A DNA stretch of 64,000 bases from Microlunatus panaciterrae (GCF_016907535.1 NZ_JAFBCF010000001.1:1240001-1304000), one strand, 5' to 3'. Positions 37,440 through 45,601 are shown, counted from the stretch's first letter. A program made the numbers and translations. Notes: a model not told the origin generated them from the sequence alone.

Positions 37440-38472
37440 CTGGGGCCCTCCTGGAAAGCTGGTTGGTCGCTGGCGTTGGCGCGTCCTCCGGATGCTCGAC
37501 CCGGACGTCATCGGGTCGCTTGTCCGGCCGCCAGCCGCGCCAGGTCGGCTGCCAGATCCTTCGCTGGCGGGTCCAGCCGGAGCAGGCGACTTCGCCTACC
37601 AGCACCGGTTCCACCCAGTGGGCATCCCTGGCGTCGATCGACGGCACGTCCACCAGGGGGCACGTCGCCCTGGCCAGCGGCTCCAGCCGGTCGGCGATCT
37701 GGTCCAGGTCGACGTCGGTGAAGCCGGTCCCCACTCTTCCGACGTAGCGAAGTCGACCACTCTCGGGGACCGCCATCAACAGCGAGCCGATGCCGCCGCC
37801 ACGTCGGCCCCGGCCGTCCCGCCAGCCACCGATCACCACCTCCTGCATGCGTTGGTGTTTGATCTTCAGCCAGGTCCGACCGCGGCCACCGGGGAGGTAG
37901 AGCGAACCGAGCCGCTTCGCGACAACGCCCTCCAGGTTGAGCTGTTCGCTCACGGCCAGGGCGGCGACCAGGTCGCCCTCGAACTGTGGTGGCACCTGGA
38001 CCCGCGGGTGGTCGGCGGTCGCCACCAGCTCGGACAGCAGCGCATGCCGCTGCTCGTACGGTGCCTTGATCAGAGACCGACCGTCGAGCTCCATCAGGTC
38101 GAACAGCATCAGCTGCACCGGGACTGCCGCCCTCGCCTTCTGCACATCGCCGGGTCTGGTCAGGTTGATCCGGCTCTGCAGCAGGGCGAAGCTTGGTCGA
38201 CCGTTCCGGTCCACGGCGACAATCTCGCCGTCGAGAACCGCGGAGTCGACCTTGATCGACTGGAGCGCGTCGGCCACCTCGGGATAGCTGGCGGTGATGT
38301 CGAGCCCGCTGCGGCTGAGCAACTCGACGGAGGAACCTTCGAGGTAGGCGACGACACGGACGCCGTCCCACTTCATCTCGAAGGCCCAGTCCTGCTCGTT
38401 TCCGAAGTCCGCCGGGTCGGCGAGGTCTGCGAGCATCGGCCGTATCCTGCTCGGCCGATCAGCCGAGGTCAT
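37426..38472 (-). CDS. ATP-dependent DNA ligase (LigD ligase-domain type)
   Basis: 348 residues from MTSADRPSRIRPMLADL; AGAAGAGG precedes the start. The adenylated Lys is in EMKWDGVRVVAY (motif I); LDGEIVAV (motif III), EGVVAKRLGSLYLPGGRGRTWLKIKH (motifs IV-V) follow, then an OB-fold with GGWRDGRGRRGGGIGSLLMAV. The C-terminal WVEPVLVGEVACSGWTRQRRIWQPTWRGWRPDKRPDDV matches LigC/LigD ligases. It has no polymerase or phosphoesterase domain and no ku gene is nearby, so it is a stand-alone repair ligase. Confidence 0.93.
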   Translation of the reverse strand: MTSADRPSRIRPMLADLADPADFGNEQDWAFEMKWDGVRVVAYLEGSSVELLSRSGLDITASYPEVADALQSIKVDSAVLDGEIVAVDRNGRPSFALLQSRINLTRPGDVQKARAAVPVQLMLFDLMELDGRSLIKAPYEQRHALLSELVATADHPRVQVPPQFEGDLVAALAVSEQLNLEGVVAKRLGSLYLPGGRGRTWLKIKHQRMQEVVIGGWRDGRGRRGGGIGSLLMAVPESGRLRYVGRVGTGFTDVDLDQIADRLEPLARATCPLVDVPSIDARDAHWVEPVLVGEVACSGWTRQRRIWQPTWRGWRPDKRPDDVRVEHPEDAPTPATNQLSRRAPDELR

Positions 38473-38524
38473 CGACACCTCTTCTGCCCACGCGACCCGG
38501 GCTGAGCGTGATCTCGGCGCGGAC

Positions 38525-38800
38525 CTAGCCGCCGGCGACGGCCGGGATGATCGAGATCTTGGCGCCGTCGCTGACCGGGGCCTCCAGTCCGCCGACGAAG
38601 CGCACGTCTTCGTCGCCGACGTACACATTCACGAACCGGCGCAGAGCACCCGCATCGTCCAGCACCCTTGACCGGATGCCGGGGTGGTTGGCCTCGAGGG
38701 ACTCCAGCACCTCGCCCAGCGTCGAGCCATCAGCGGTCACCTCGCCGACGCCACCGGTGTAGTTGCGGAGGATGGTGGGGATTCGCACGGATGCGCTCAT
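38525..38800 (-). CDS. MoaD/ThiS-family sulfur carrier (CysO-like)
   Basis: 91 residues of ubiquitin-like fold ending in VAGG. The Gly-Gly terminus is the site of adenylation and thiocarboxylation in ThiS, MoaD and CysO. Segments LGEVLESLEANHPGIRSRV, RFVNVYVGDEDVRFVGGLEAPVSDGAKISIIPAVAGG resemble M. tuberculosis CysO, which feeds sulfur to CysM. Here the partner overlapping by 4 bp (ATGA) is a threonine-synthase homologue under a SAM-I riboswitch, which argues for sulfur donation in amino-acid synthesis rather than molybdopterin or thiamine. Confidence 0.9.
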   Translation of the reverse strand: MSASVRIPTILRNYTGGVGEVTADGSTLGEVLESLEANHPGIRSRVLDDAGALRRFVNVYVGDEDVRFVGGLEAPVSDGAKISIIPAVAGG

Positions 38801-40083
38801 GGACGCCTTCCCTTCCAGAATTCTGCAAACGCCTCATAGCTCGGCGCGATGGTGGTTTTCGGGCCCACCTTATCGGCCACCGCGTCGAGGGTCTTGAGCC
38901 CGTCGCCGGAGTTGATCACGACCGTCTCCGCCTCCGGGTCGAGCACGCCGTCGGCGATCAGCTTCGCGGTGACGCCGATCGTGACACCGCCGGCCGTCTC
39001 GGCGAAGATGCCTTCCGTCCTGGCCAGCCGCTGGATGTTCTCCACCACGACAGTGTCGTCCACATCGGCGATCAGCCCGCCGGTGCGGCGGACCACGTCG
39101 AGGACGTACGGACCGTCTGCGGGGTTGCCGATGGCGAGCGACTTGGCGATCGTGTTCGGCTTCACCGGAGCGACCACATCCTGGCCGGCACGGTAGGCCT
39201 GGGCGATTGGCGAGCACCCGGTGGCCTGGGCGCCGAAGATCTTCACCGGCTTGTCCTCGACCAGACCGAGCTTGATCAACTCGCCGATGCCCTTGTCGAT
39301 CTTGGTCAACTGGGATCCGGAGGCGACCGGGATGACGATCTGGTCCGGCAGCCGCCAGCCGAGCTGCTCGGCGATCTCGTACGCCAGGGTCTTGGAGCCC
39401 TCGGCGTAGTAGGGCCGGACGTTGACGTTGACGAACGCCCAACCCTCTTCCTCACCCGCGATCTCGCTGGCCAGCTTGTTCACATCGTCGTAGGTGCCCT
39501 CGATCGCGATCAGGGTCGTGTCGTAGACGGCAGAGGCGAGGATCTTCTGCTTCTCGAGGTTCTCCGGCACCAGCACGACCGAGCGGATGCCAGCCCGGGC
39601 GGCCGCGGCGGCCACCGCGTTGGCCAGGTTGCCGGTGGAGGGGCAGGCGAGCACCTTCAGACCCAGCTCGCGGGCCGCCGACAAGGCGACGGCGACGACG
39701 CGGTCCTTGAAGGAGTGGGTGGGGTTGCCGGAGTCGTCCTTCACCCACAGACGCTTCAGGCCCAGGTCGGCGGCGAGGTTGCCAGCATCGACGAGGCGGG
39801 TGAAGCCGGGGTCGGTGGAGCGGAAGGTGGCGATATCCGCGGGCACCGGCAGCAGGGGCGCGTAGCGCCAGATGCTGCGGGGGCCGGCCTCGATCTGCTC
39901 CCGGGTGATCTCGGGGAACGCATATCCCACCTCGAGCGGACCGAAGCACTCCATACAGGCATAGAACGGCCCCAGTGGACCTTCTGCCCCGCAGGCGCGG
40001 CAGACCAGGTGGGTGGCATTGCCGAAGGCGCCTTCGCGCGGGCCGTTGACGGCGGTGAGAGCCGGGTCGATCAGGGTGGTCAT
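38797..40083 (-). CDS. thrC: Threonine synthase homologue with N-terminal zinc ribbon
   Basis: 428 residues. A CX2C-X11-CX2C zinc ribbon (Cys28, 31, 43, 46) precedes a fold-type II PLP domain. The PLP lysine is Lys126 in PTHSFKDR, and CPSTGNLANAVAAAAA is the phosphate-binding asparagine/Gly loop. By family it would convert O-phosphohomoserine to threonine. But its leader is a SAM-I riboswitch, and its downstream partner is a GG-terminated sulfur carrier, while hom and thrB are not nearby. It may therefore be a paralogue that uses O-phosphohomoserine and a thiocarboxylate to make homocysteine (hypothesis). AAGGA serves as ribosome site. Confidence 0.88.
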   Translation of the reverse strand: MTTLIDPALTAVNGPREGAFGNATHLVCRACGAEGPLGPFYACMECFGPLEVGYAFPEITREQIEAGPRSIWRYAPLLPVPADIATFRSTDPGFTRLVDAGNLAADLGLKRLWVKDDSGNPTHSFKDRVVAVALSAARELGLKVLACPSTGNLANAVAAAAARAGIRSVVLVPENLEKQKILASAVYDTTLIAIEGTYDDVNKLASEIAGEEEGWAFVNVNVRPYYAEGSKTLAYEIAEQLGWRLPDQIVIPVASGSQLTKIDKGIGELIKLGLVEDKPVKIFGAQATGCSPIAQAYRAGQDVVAPVKPNTIAKSLAIGNPADGPYVLDVVRRTGGLIADVDDTVVVENIQRLARTEGIFAETAGGVTIGVTAKLIADGVLDPEAETVVINSGDGLKTLDAVADKVGPKTTIAPSYEAFAEFWKGRRP

Positions 40084-40096
40084 CTCAAGTCCTTCT

Positions 40097-40227
40097 TCAT
40101 CTTTCTTGACCGGCTTTCGATCAAGTCGGAGTTGGCACCGTGTCCACTGTCAGCGCTGGGTACAGCGCTGGCTGCTGGCCGGTTGCCGGGGAGTCATCGG
40201 GCCGAATCCCTAATCCCCTCTGGATGA
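40097..40227 (-). ncRNA. SAM-I (S-box) riboswitch upstream of thrC
   Basis: Read on the minus strand, the conserved S-box elements occur in order: P1 5' strand TCATC (40223-40227), CAGAG, the P2 region AGGGATTCGGCCCGATGA, CCCCGGCAACC, a P3 hairpin with CAGCGC/GCGCTG, then GGTGCCAACTCC. The P4 hairpin CTTGATCG/CGGTCAAG follows, and the P1 3' strand GATGA (40097-40101) closes it. P1 ends 1-3 nt before the AGAAGGA ribosome site of thrC, so control is probably at translation initiation. SAM-I RNAs switch genes off when S-adenosylmethionine is high. Confidence 0.92.
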
Positions 40228-40330
40228 GCAAGTCCCACCCTAGGGTGGCCACCGGTCAGACGCACATCGAGATATCACATGCCGGACTTTGTGACCATAT
40301 TTCGAGACGCCAGGCGGAGAGAGTCGGGGA

Positions 40331-40999
40331 TCAGCCGACCTCGCCGATCACCACGTCCCCGACGATGCGCCAACCGAGCGAGAGGTAGAGGTCGCGGCCC
40401 TCCGTGCTGGCCACCAGGATGCCCCGCTTCGCACCGGCTCCTCTTGCGCTGTCGACCAGGGCGGACATCACCGCGCTGGCCAGGCCCCGGCGCCGGTGCT
40501 GAGGACGAGTCTCGATCCGATCCGCGATCGCGTCCCGGCCGATCACGGCCAACTGCCCGACCGCGACGGTAGCGCTCTCAACGACGGCCGAAGCCGCGAT
40601 GAGGATGCCCGTCGGGTCTCCCGCCTCCGTCTCGGTGGAGACACGGCATCCGGGCGGCGGCGCCGCCGGAGCCTGATCAAGGAGATCGATGGTCATCAGC
40701 CACTCCGGGTGCTGCTCGATCCGCAGCCCCAGGTCCTGCAGAACTCCAGCCATCGATCCCGGCTGCCGGGTCACCACGGTGACCCAGCCTGGTCCTGTGC
40801 CTGTCCGGGCCAGACGCGCCGCGCGCAACACCCGTTCGCGATGTCCATCCGCGTCAACCACCACGTGCTCGACCGCGTCGGAGCCGATCGCCACCGACAG
40901 GACGCCGTCGTCCTCCGTCATGCTGGTCCAGCCCTGGGACAGCGACCAGCCGGCCTGCCAGCGACGGACGAGCTCGTCGGTCTCGCTCATGTGCGTCAT
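40331..40999 (-). CDS. GNAT N-acetyltransferase
   Basis: About 222 residues from MTHMSETDELVRRWQAGWSLS (an ATG three codons later is possible). The N-terminal half is a degenerate GNAT-like domain. The C-terminal half has the acetyl-CoA loop RPQHRRRGLASAVMSALVDSARGAGAKRGILVAS followed by LYLSLGWRIVGD, typical of GNAT motif A/B. Substrate unknown. It ends about 100 bp upstream of the thrC riboswitch on the same strand. Confidence 0.85.
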   Translation of the reverse strand: MTHMSETDELVRRWQAGWSLSQGWTSMTEDDGVLSVAIGSDAVEHVVVDADGHRERVLRAARLARTGTGPGWVTVVTRQPGSMAGVLQDLGLRIEQHPEWLMTIDLLDQAPAAPPPGCRVSTETEAGDPTGILIAASAVVESATVAVGQLAVIGRDAIADRIETRPQHRRRGLASAVMSALVDSARGAGAKRGILVASTEGRDLYLSLGWRIVGDVVIGEVG

Positions 41000-41117
41000 T
41001 AAAGGGTGGTCGCCTGGACGCTGCAAGTCCGACGCTGGAGAAGACGCGCCACTTCTCGACCCAGGTCCAGCGGGCGTGGGATAGTGGCCCGACCCGCATC
41101 CGTCGACAGGCGAAACC

Positions 41118-41606
41118 ATGGACCATGTCACGACCACCGGGGCGCCGACCGGTTGGCTGCGGCTGCGGCTGCTGGGCAACCTCGTCAACCTGACCACACC
41201 CTTCGGGCTTCTGGTCGCCTGGATCGGCCGTGCACAGGTGCGCCGGGGTCCCCGCGGCCTCTACCTGGGGGAGCACTACCGGCTGGGCTTCCCGGTGGCC
41301 GACGCCTTCACTATCGGCAACGTCATCACCACGAGGGACAGCTGGCCGGAGCTGCTCGAACGGAACCCTGACCTCCTCACCCACGAGGAGGGTCACACCT
41401 GGCAGTACCTCTACTGCCTGGGACTGCCGTTCTACCCGGCGTACGCCGTCAGCATGCTCTGGTCGGTCATCCGCACCGGCGACCGCGCGTCAGCGAACTT
41501 CTTCGAGCGGCAGGCGGGTTTGCGCATCGGCGGCTATCGGGAGCTGCCGCGCCGGAGCCTGCTCCAAGCCGTCCGATCCCTGCTAGGCCGGGGCGAGACG
41601 GTCTGA
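41118..41606 (+). CDS. Small membrane-associated protein with HEEGH motif
   Basis: 162 residues. A hydrophobic N-terminal helix (LLGNLVNLTTPFGLLVAWIG) and a second near LPFYPAYAVSMLWSVI flank LLTHEEGHTWQYLYCLG, an HExxH zinc-metallopeptidase-type motif. Downstream FFERQAGLRIGG could supply a Glu third ligand. Conserved small proteins with this motif exist in Actinobacteria without assigned function. It is convergent with DUF3263, with 9 bp between stops. An active peptidase is possible but unproven. Confidence 0.72.
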   Translation: MDHVTTTGAPTGWLRLRLLGNLVNLTTPFGLLVAWIGRAQVRRGPRGLYLGEHYRLGFPVADAFTIGNVITTRDSWPELLERNPDLLTHEEGHTWQYLYCLGLPFYPAYAVSMLWSVIRTGDRASANFFERQAGLRIGGYRELPRRSLLQAVRSLLGRGETV

Positions 41607-41615
41607 GGCCTCGGG

Positions 41616-41921
41616 TCAGACGTCGACGTTCAAGTCGATCCCGAGCCTTTTCGCTGAGCGGTTGCGCTGCCGGGTCGCGCGGAGCCGACGCAGCCTCTTG
41701 ACCAGCAGCGGGTCCTGGGCCAGCGCCTCGGGCTTGTCGATCAGGGCGTTGAGCACCTGGTAGTAGCGGGTGGCCGACATCTGGAAGTGATCGCGGATCG
41801 CCTGCTCCTTGGCACCGGCGAACTTCCACCACTGGCGTTCGAAGCTCAGGATCTCCGCATCCCGTGCGCTCAGTTCCGAGCCTTCGTCACCATCGCGCTG
41901 GGGGTTCGTCGCTGCCGCCAT
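41616..41921 (-). CDS. DUF3263 family protein
   Basis: 101 residues. The core ELSARDAEILSFERQWWKFAGAKEQAIRDHFQMSATRYYQVLNALIDKPEALAQDPLLVKRLRRLRATRQRNR is the actinobacterial DUF3263 family, a small helix-turn-helix-like protein of unknown function. The start at 41921 has GAGG close by. A huge open frame running upstream to 43448 is the antisense shadow of the Gfo/Idh gene and was discarded. Confidence 0.92.
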   Translation of the reverse strand: MAAATNPQRDGDEGSELSARDAEILSFERQWWKFAGAKEQAIRDHFQMSATRYYQVLNALIDKPEALAQDPLLVKRLRRLRATRQRNRSAKRLGIDLNVDV

Positions 41922-42017
41922 GCCCTCATAGTAGGCGGAAATGACACCTCTGTCATTCGTATCCGGTGTGGTGCTCACCGTCGCCCCGACGGTAGGGAGG
42001 GGACGCCGTACGGTTGG

Positions 42018-43055
42018 ATGGAAGCCGTGACTTCCAATGATCAACGACGGATCGGCTGGGGCATCCTCAGCACCGGGCACATGGCAACCGTGATCGCCCA
42101 GGACCTCGCTCTGCTGAGCGACGAGGCCGCCCTGGTTGCGGTGGGGTCGCGCGAGCTGTCCAAGGCTGAGGACTTCGCAGCGACCTACGGCGTGCCGGCC
42201 GCGTACGGCTCGTACGCCGAGCTGGCTGCGGACCCGGCGGTGGACGTCGTCTACATCGCGAGCCCCCACAACGACCACTACCCCTCGGCCAAGCTGTGCC
42301 TGGAGGCCGGCAAGTCGGTGTTGGTGGAGAAGCCGCTGACCGTGACCGACGCAGAGGCGGAGGAGCTGGTGGCGCTGGCCCAGGACCGCGACCTGTTCCT
42401 GATGGAGGCGCTGTGGAGTCGGACGAACCCGCTGCTCCGCAAGGCGGCCGAGCTGGTTGGCTCGGGTGAGCTGGGACCGGTCAAGCACGTGGCGGCGTCG
42501 TTCGGCTTCGCCTTCGACGGCGACGACTCTCATCGGCTGCTGAACCCGGACCTGGCCGGTGGGGCGATCCTCGACCTCGGGGTCTACCCGGTGCACGGAG
42601 TGAACCTGTTCCTGGGCGAGCCCGACGCGGTGCTCGGCTACGGCAGTCTGGCCTCGACCGGCGTCGACGCGCACGCGGCCGCGGTGCTGAGCTACCCGGC
42701 CACGGACCAGCGGCCGGCGGCCACTGCGACCGTGCTGTGCACCCTGGAGACCACGCCCCCGACCCGGCTCGAGGTGTTCTGCACCGGCGGCCGGGTCGTC
42801 ATCGACTTCTTCATCAAGCCGGAGTCGATCGAGGTCTTCCGCGGCACCGGTCACGACGTCGAGCCTGAGGTCATGATCACCCAGTTGCCCGGGCTCGGCT
42901 ACACCTTCCAGCTGCAGGAGGTGAACCGGGCGCTGCGGGCCGGCGAGAACGAGTCGCCGCTGGTTCCGTGGGCCGACACCCTGGCCACCATGCGGACGCT
43001 CAGCAGGTGGCGGACCGCGGTGGAGGCGGCCGCGGCGGCGGATCGGGAGTCCTGA
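42018..43055 (+). CDS. Gfo/Idh/MocA-family NAD(P)-dependent oxidoreductase
   Basis: 345 residues. The Rossmann N-terminus WGILSTGHMATVIAQDLALL (GxGxxG-like, with TGHM) is followed by VYIASPHNDHY and VLVEKPLTVTDAEAEELV, the EKP motif of the family, and GGAILDLGVYPVHGVNLFLGEP in the C-terminal domain. Members oxidise or reduce sugars, inositols and biliverdin-like substrates. The GTG at 42027 (VTSNDQ), with GGATGGAAG before it, is an alternative start. It is directly upstream of manA (2-bp gap), pointing to sugar metabolism. Confidence 0.92.
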   Translation: MEAVTSNDQRRIGWGILSTGHMATVIAQDLALLSDEAALVAVGSRELSKAEDFAATYGVPAAYGSYAELAADPAVDVVYIASPHNDHYPSAKLCLEAGKSVLVEKPLTVTDAEAEELVALAQDRDLFLMEALWSRTNPLLRKAAELVGSGELGPVKHVAASFGFAFDGDDSHRLLNPDLAGGAILDLGVYPVHGVNLFLGEPDAVLGYGSLASTGVDAHAAAVLSYPATDQRPAATATVLCTLETTPPTRLEVFCTGGRVVIDFFIKPESIEVFRGTGHDVEPEVMITQLPGLGYTFQLQEVNRALRAGENESPLVPWADTLATMRTLSRWRTAVEAAAAADRES

Positions 43056-43057
43056 CC

Positions 43058-44239
43058 GTGCAGCGGCTGGTCGGCAAGGTCCAGCCCTATGCGTGGGGAT
43101 CGACCACAGCCATTCCGGAGCTACTGGGCGTGGACCCGACCGGAGAGCCACAGGCCGAGCTCTGGTTGGGCGCGCATCCATCCGCGCCGTCACGGTGGGG
43201 GGACCAGTCGCTGCAGGACGCGGTCGCGGCTGACCCTGAGGCGGTGGTGGGGGCGGCCTCCGTCCAGGAGTTCGGGCCACGGCTTCCCTACCTGTTGAAG
43301 GTGCTGGCGGCTGCGCAGCCGCTGTCGCTGCAGGCCCACCCGTCCAGGGCGGAGGCGGAGGCCGGCTTCGCCCGGGAGCAGCAGGCGGGCATCGCGCTGG
43401 ACGCGCCCGAGCGCACCTACCGCGACGACTGGCCCAAGCCGGAAGCACTGTGCGCGTTAGGCGAGATGGAGGCGCTCTGCGGTTTTCGCGAGCCAGCCGA
43501 GACCTACGCTCTGCTGGCCCGGCTCGGCGTCGCTGAGCTGCTCGATCTGGTGGCGCCGCTGGAGCGCGGTGGCTCCGAGGCGTTGGCGGAGGTGTTCGGC
43601 CGACTGCTGAGGCTGCCGGCGGACCAGCGGGAGGTGGTGGGCAGCGTCGCCGAGGCCGCTCATGGCCACATCGACGACCCGGGACCCTTCGGCGACCTGT
43701 GCCGTACCGCCGAGGAGCTTGCCACGTTCTATCCGGGCGACCCCGGTGTGCTGGCCGCCCTGCTGATGAGCCGGGTCAGGTTCGGCAAACACCAGGCGCT
43801 GTTCCTGCCGGCCGGCAACCTGCATGCCTACCTGCACGGTACGGGGGTGGAGATCATGGCCAACTCCGACAACGTGCTCCGCGGTGGCCTGACGCCGAAG
43901 CACGTCGACGTGGACGAGCTGCTGCGGCTGCTCGACTTCACCCCCGGCTTCCCGGGTCTGGTGGATGCGGTGGAGGAGCAACCGGGCGTGTGGGCCTACC
44001 AGACCCCAGCACCCGAGTTCGCCCTCTGGCGACTGGACCTCACGTCGACCGGACTGGCGCTGCCAGGCGAAGGATCGGGAAGGGTCGTGCTGGTGACCGA
44101 CGGGCAGGCGACCTTGGTGACCAAGGGTTGCGAGCTGGTGCTCGATCGTGGTGGCTCCGCCTTCGTGGCCGCCGCCGACCGCGAGGTCCGGGTTGCCGGG
44201 ACCGGCACCGTCTTCGTGGGTGGTCCCGGCGTGCGCTGA
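43058..44239 (+). CDS. manA: Mannose-6-phosphate isomerase, class I
   Basis: 393 residues from a GTG with GGGAG upstream. Zinc-binding signature: LSLQAHPSRAEAEAGF (Gln and His), KPEALCAL (Glu), and the C-terminal LPAGNLHAYLHGTGVEIMANSDNVLRGGLTPKHVD. It interconverts mannose 6-phosphate and fructose 6-phosphate in the cytoplasm. The preceding oxidoreductase gene is 2 bp away, so the two form an operon. Confidence 0.96.
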   Translation: MQRLVGKVQPYAWGSTTAIPELLGVDPTGEPQAELWLGAHPSAPSRWGDQSLQDAVAADPEAVVGAASVQEFGPRLPYLLKVLAAAQPLSLQAHPSRAEAEAGFAREQQAGIALDAPERTYRDDWPKPEALCALGEMEALCGFREPAETYALLARLGVAELLDLVAPLERGGSEALAEVFGRLLRLPADQREVVGSVAEAAHGHIDDPGPFGDLCRTAEELATFYPGDPGVLAALLMSRVRFGKHQALFLPAGNLHAYLHGTGVEIMANSDNVLRGGLTPKHVDVDELLRLLDFTPGFPGLVDAVEEQPGVWAYQTPAPEFALWRLDLTSTGLALPGEGSGRVVLVTDGQATLVTKGCELVLDRGGSAFVAAADREVRVAGTGTVFVGGPGVR

Positions 44240-44333
44240 GGCGATCGCCCGCCGCCACGATGTTGATCAAGATCGGGGCCGACTGTTCAGGTTGGGCCGA
44301 GTTGTCAATCTTGGGTACGCTTGCTCAGCACTC

Positions 44334-44409
44334 GCTGGCGTGGCGCAATTGGTAGCGCACCTGTCTTGTAAACAGGCGGTTGAGAGTTCGAGTCTCTTCG
44401 CCAGCTCCA
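44334..44409 (+). tRNA. tRNA-Thr (anticodon TGT)
   Basis: A complete cloverleaf: acceptor GCTGGCG/CGCCAGC, D-arm GCGCAATTGGTAGCGC, anticodon arm CCTGTCTTGTAAACAGG with anticodon TGT, T-arm GAGAG-TTCGAGT-CTCTT, discriminator T and an encoded CCA (44407-44409). Just downstream is an integrase remnant, so its 3' end served as an attachment site. Confidence 0.95.
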
Positions 44410-44494
44410 CTATCTGACCTGGTCAGAGCACTTTCGCGAAGATCGACTCGACCCGCGGAGCCGCCATGACGGCGACGTTGACAGCAACACCCGA

Positions 44495-44700
44495 TCAGTC
44501 AGCCTGTCCGAGCGTCCGATCAATCGCCTCCGCAGCATCCGGAATGCAGACGGCATGAGGTGCGAGTACAGGTCCATCGTGATCGAGGACTGAGAATGGC
44601 CCAGCACATCCATCACCACCCGAGGCGGCACACCCGGGGCCAGCAGCAGCGACGCGCAGGTGTGGCGCAGATCGTGAAACCTGATCCGCCTGACGCCTCC
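44495..44700 (-). pseudogene. Tyrosine-recombinase (phage-type integrase) C-terminal remnant
   Basis: The reading frame contains IRFHDLRHTCASLLLAPGVP, then VVMDVLGHSQSSITMDLYSHLM, i.e. the HxLRH box and the catalytic Tyr of tyrosine recombinases. It then shifts frame near 44545 (one missing G would restore SAFRDAAEAIDRTLGQAD and the stop at 44495). The N-terminal ~300 residues are absent. Position beside a tRNA 3' end and orientation toward it are typical of a site-specific integration module. Confidence 0.88.
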
Positions 44701-44856
44701 TGGGTTCGACTACGTCAATCAGGGTTGACTGCATAACCTGATCCGGTTCGACGAAATATGGCAGATCACGAACAAGACGGCGGCGCAAACAGCTCTCACG
44801 AGATCAAACGCTTGCTCGCGCACGTCCGGCCCGATGATCTGCCGAGACGAGTATTC

Positions 44857-45308
44857 CTACTGGAACTCGGCTGCGGTGGGGGAGAAAGGCGCCTCGTCGT
44901 CAAAGTCCCACGTTCGCAGTCGGCCAGGGACAATGCGAAGTGTCAGTTGCGTCGCCGGATCATAGCCGTCGATATACGCGTTGCCCCGTTGCGGACCGAT
45001 GTAGCGCACGGCCATGCGCCGATGTACGGCGAGGTCCGGGTCCGTCGGCACGATGGTGGCCTCCCCGCGCACCTCGATGCCGGCGCACGGCAATTGGGGG
45101 TCGGCCACCACCACGGTCACACGTGGATCGCGCTTGATCGCCCGCGCCTTGGGGTCGTCGTCCCACACGATAGTGAAACCGCCATCGCTCCACTCGAACC
45201 AGACCGGCGACAGGAGCGTGGTTCCGTCCGGATAGTTCGTGGCAAGGGTTGCCAGCAGCGGCGCGTTGAGCAGAGAGCCAACTCGTCCACTGAGATATTC
45301 TTGCGCAT
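44857..45308 (-). pseudogene. PPOX-class flavin/F420-binding protein, frameshifted near the start
   Basis: The main frame encodes GSLLNAPLLATLATNYPDGT, LLSPVWFEWSDGGFTIVWDD, DPRVTVVVADPQLPCAGIEVRGEATIVP, a complete split-barrel flavin/F420-binding fold of pyridoxamine-oxidase type. The only well-placed start is the ATG at 45308, after a strong GGGGGAGGGGG, which reads MRKNISVDEL in another frame. One missing G near 45278 (TTGG for TTGGG) would join the frames as MRKNISVDELGSLLNAP. It is either a recent pseudogene or a sequence error. It is probable cargo of the integrated element. Confidence 0.8.
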
Positions 45309-45563
45309 TCGTCCCCCTCCCCCCAGGCCGGTCGTTGCCGATAGCCAGCCTTATAGAAAGACGCTTTACACCTTTGCTCAAAGCGGTGTCAAGGATGCTA
45401 ATAGATCAGCAGGACCTGCCATCGGGCGACGGTGCGACGCCATCGACTCCGGCCAGGTGCAGATAGTCGATCCCCCACGCGGCGTCGGTCCGAACACTGG
45501 CCATCTGCTCGGCCACGTAGCGCTTGCCTCGAAGAGCAGGCGTGGTCGCCTGGATACGGCGTT

Positions 45564-45590
45564 GGGGGTTCGAGTCCCCCGCCAGCTCCA
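45564..45590 (+). repeat. Duplicated tRNA 3' end (candidate att site)
   Basis: GGGGGTTCGAGTCCCCC followed by GCCAGCTCCA reproduces a T-arm and acceptor 3' end with the same GTTCGAGTC and CGCCAGCTCCA as the tRNA-Thr at 44334, but there is no 5' half. The T-stem bases differ, so the fragment came from a related tRNA. It marks the right end of the 1.2-kb element. Confidence 0.8.
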
Positions 45591-45601
45591 TTTGTTCGGC
45601 A

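Noticed and set aside
41616..43448. 610-codon minus-strand open frame
   Set aside because: Its upper part is antisense to the Gfo/Idh and manA genes and has Arg/Pro-rich shadow composition; only the last 101 codons (DUF3263) look like protein.
45378..45591. Minus-strand hypothetical gene ending in WSWRGTRTPN
   Set aside because: That string is the usual translation of a tRNA 3' end; no start site or family supports a gene.
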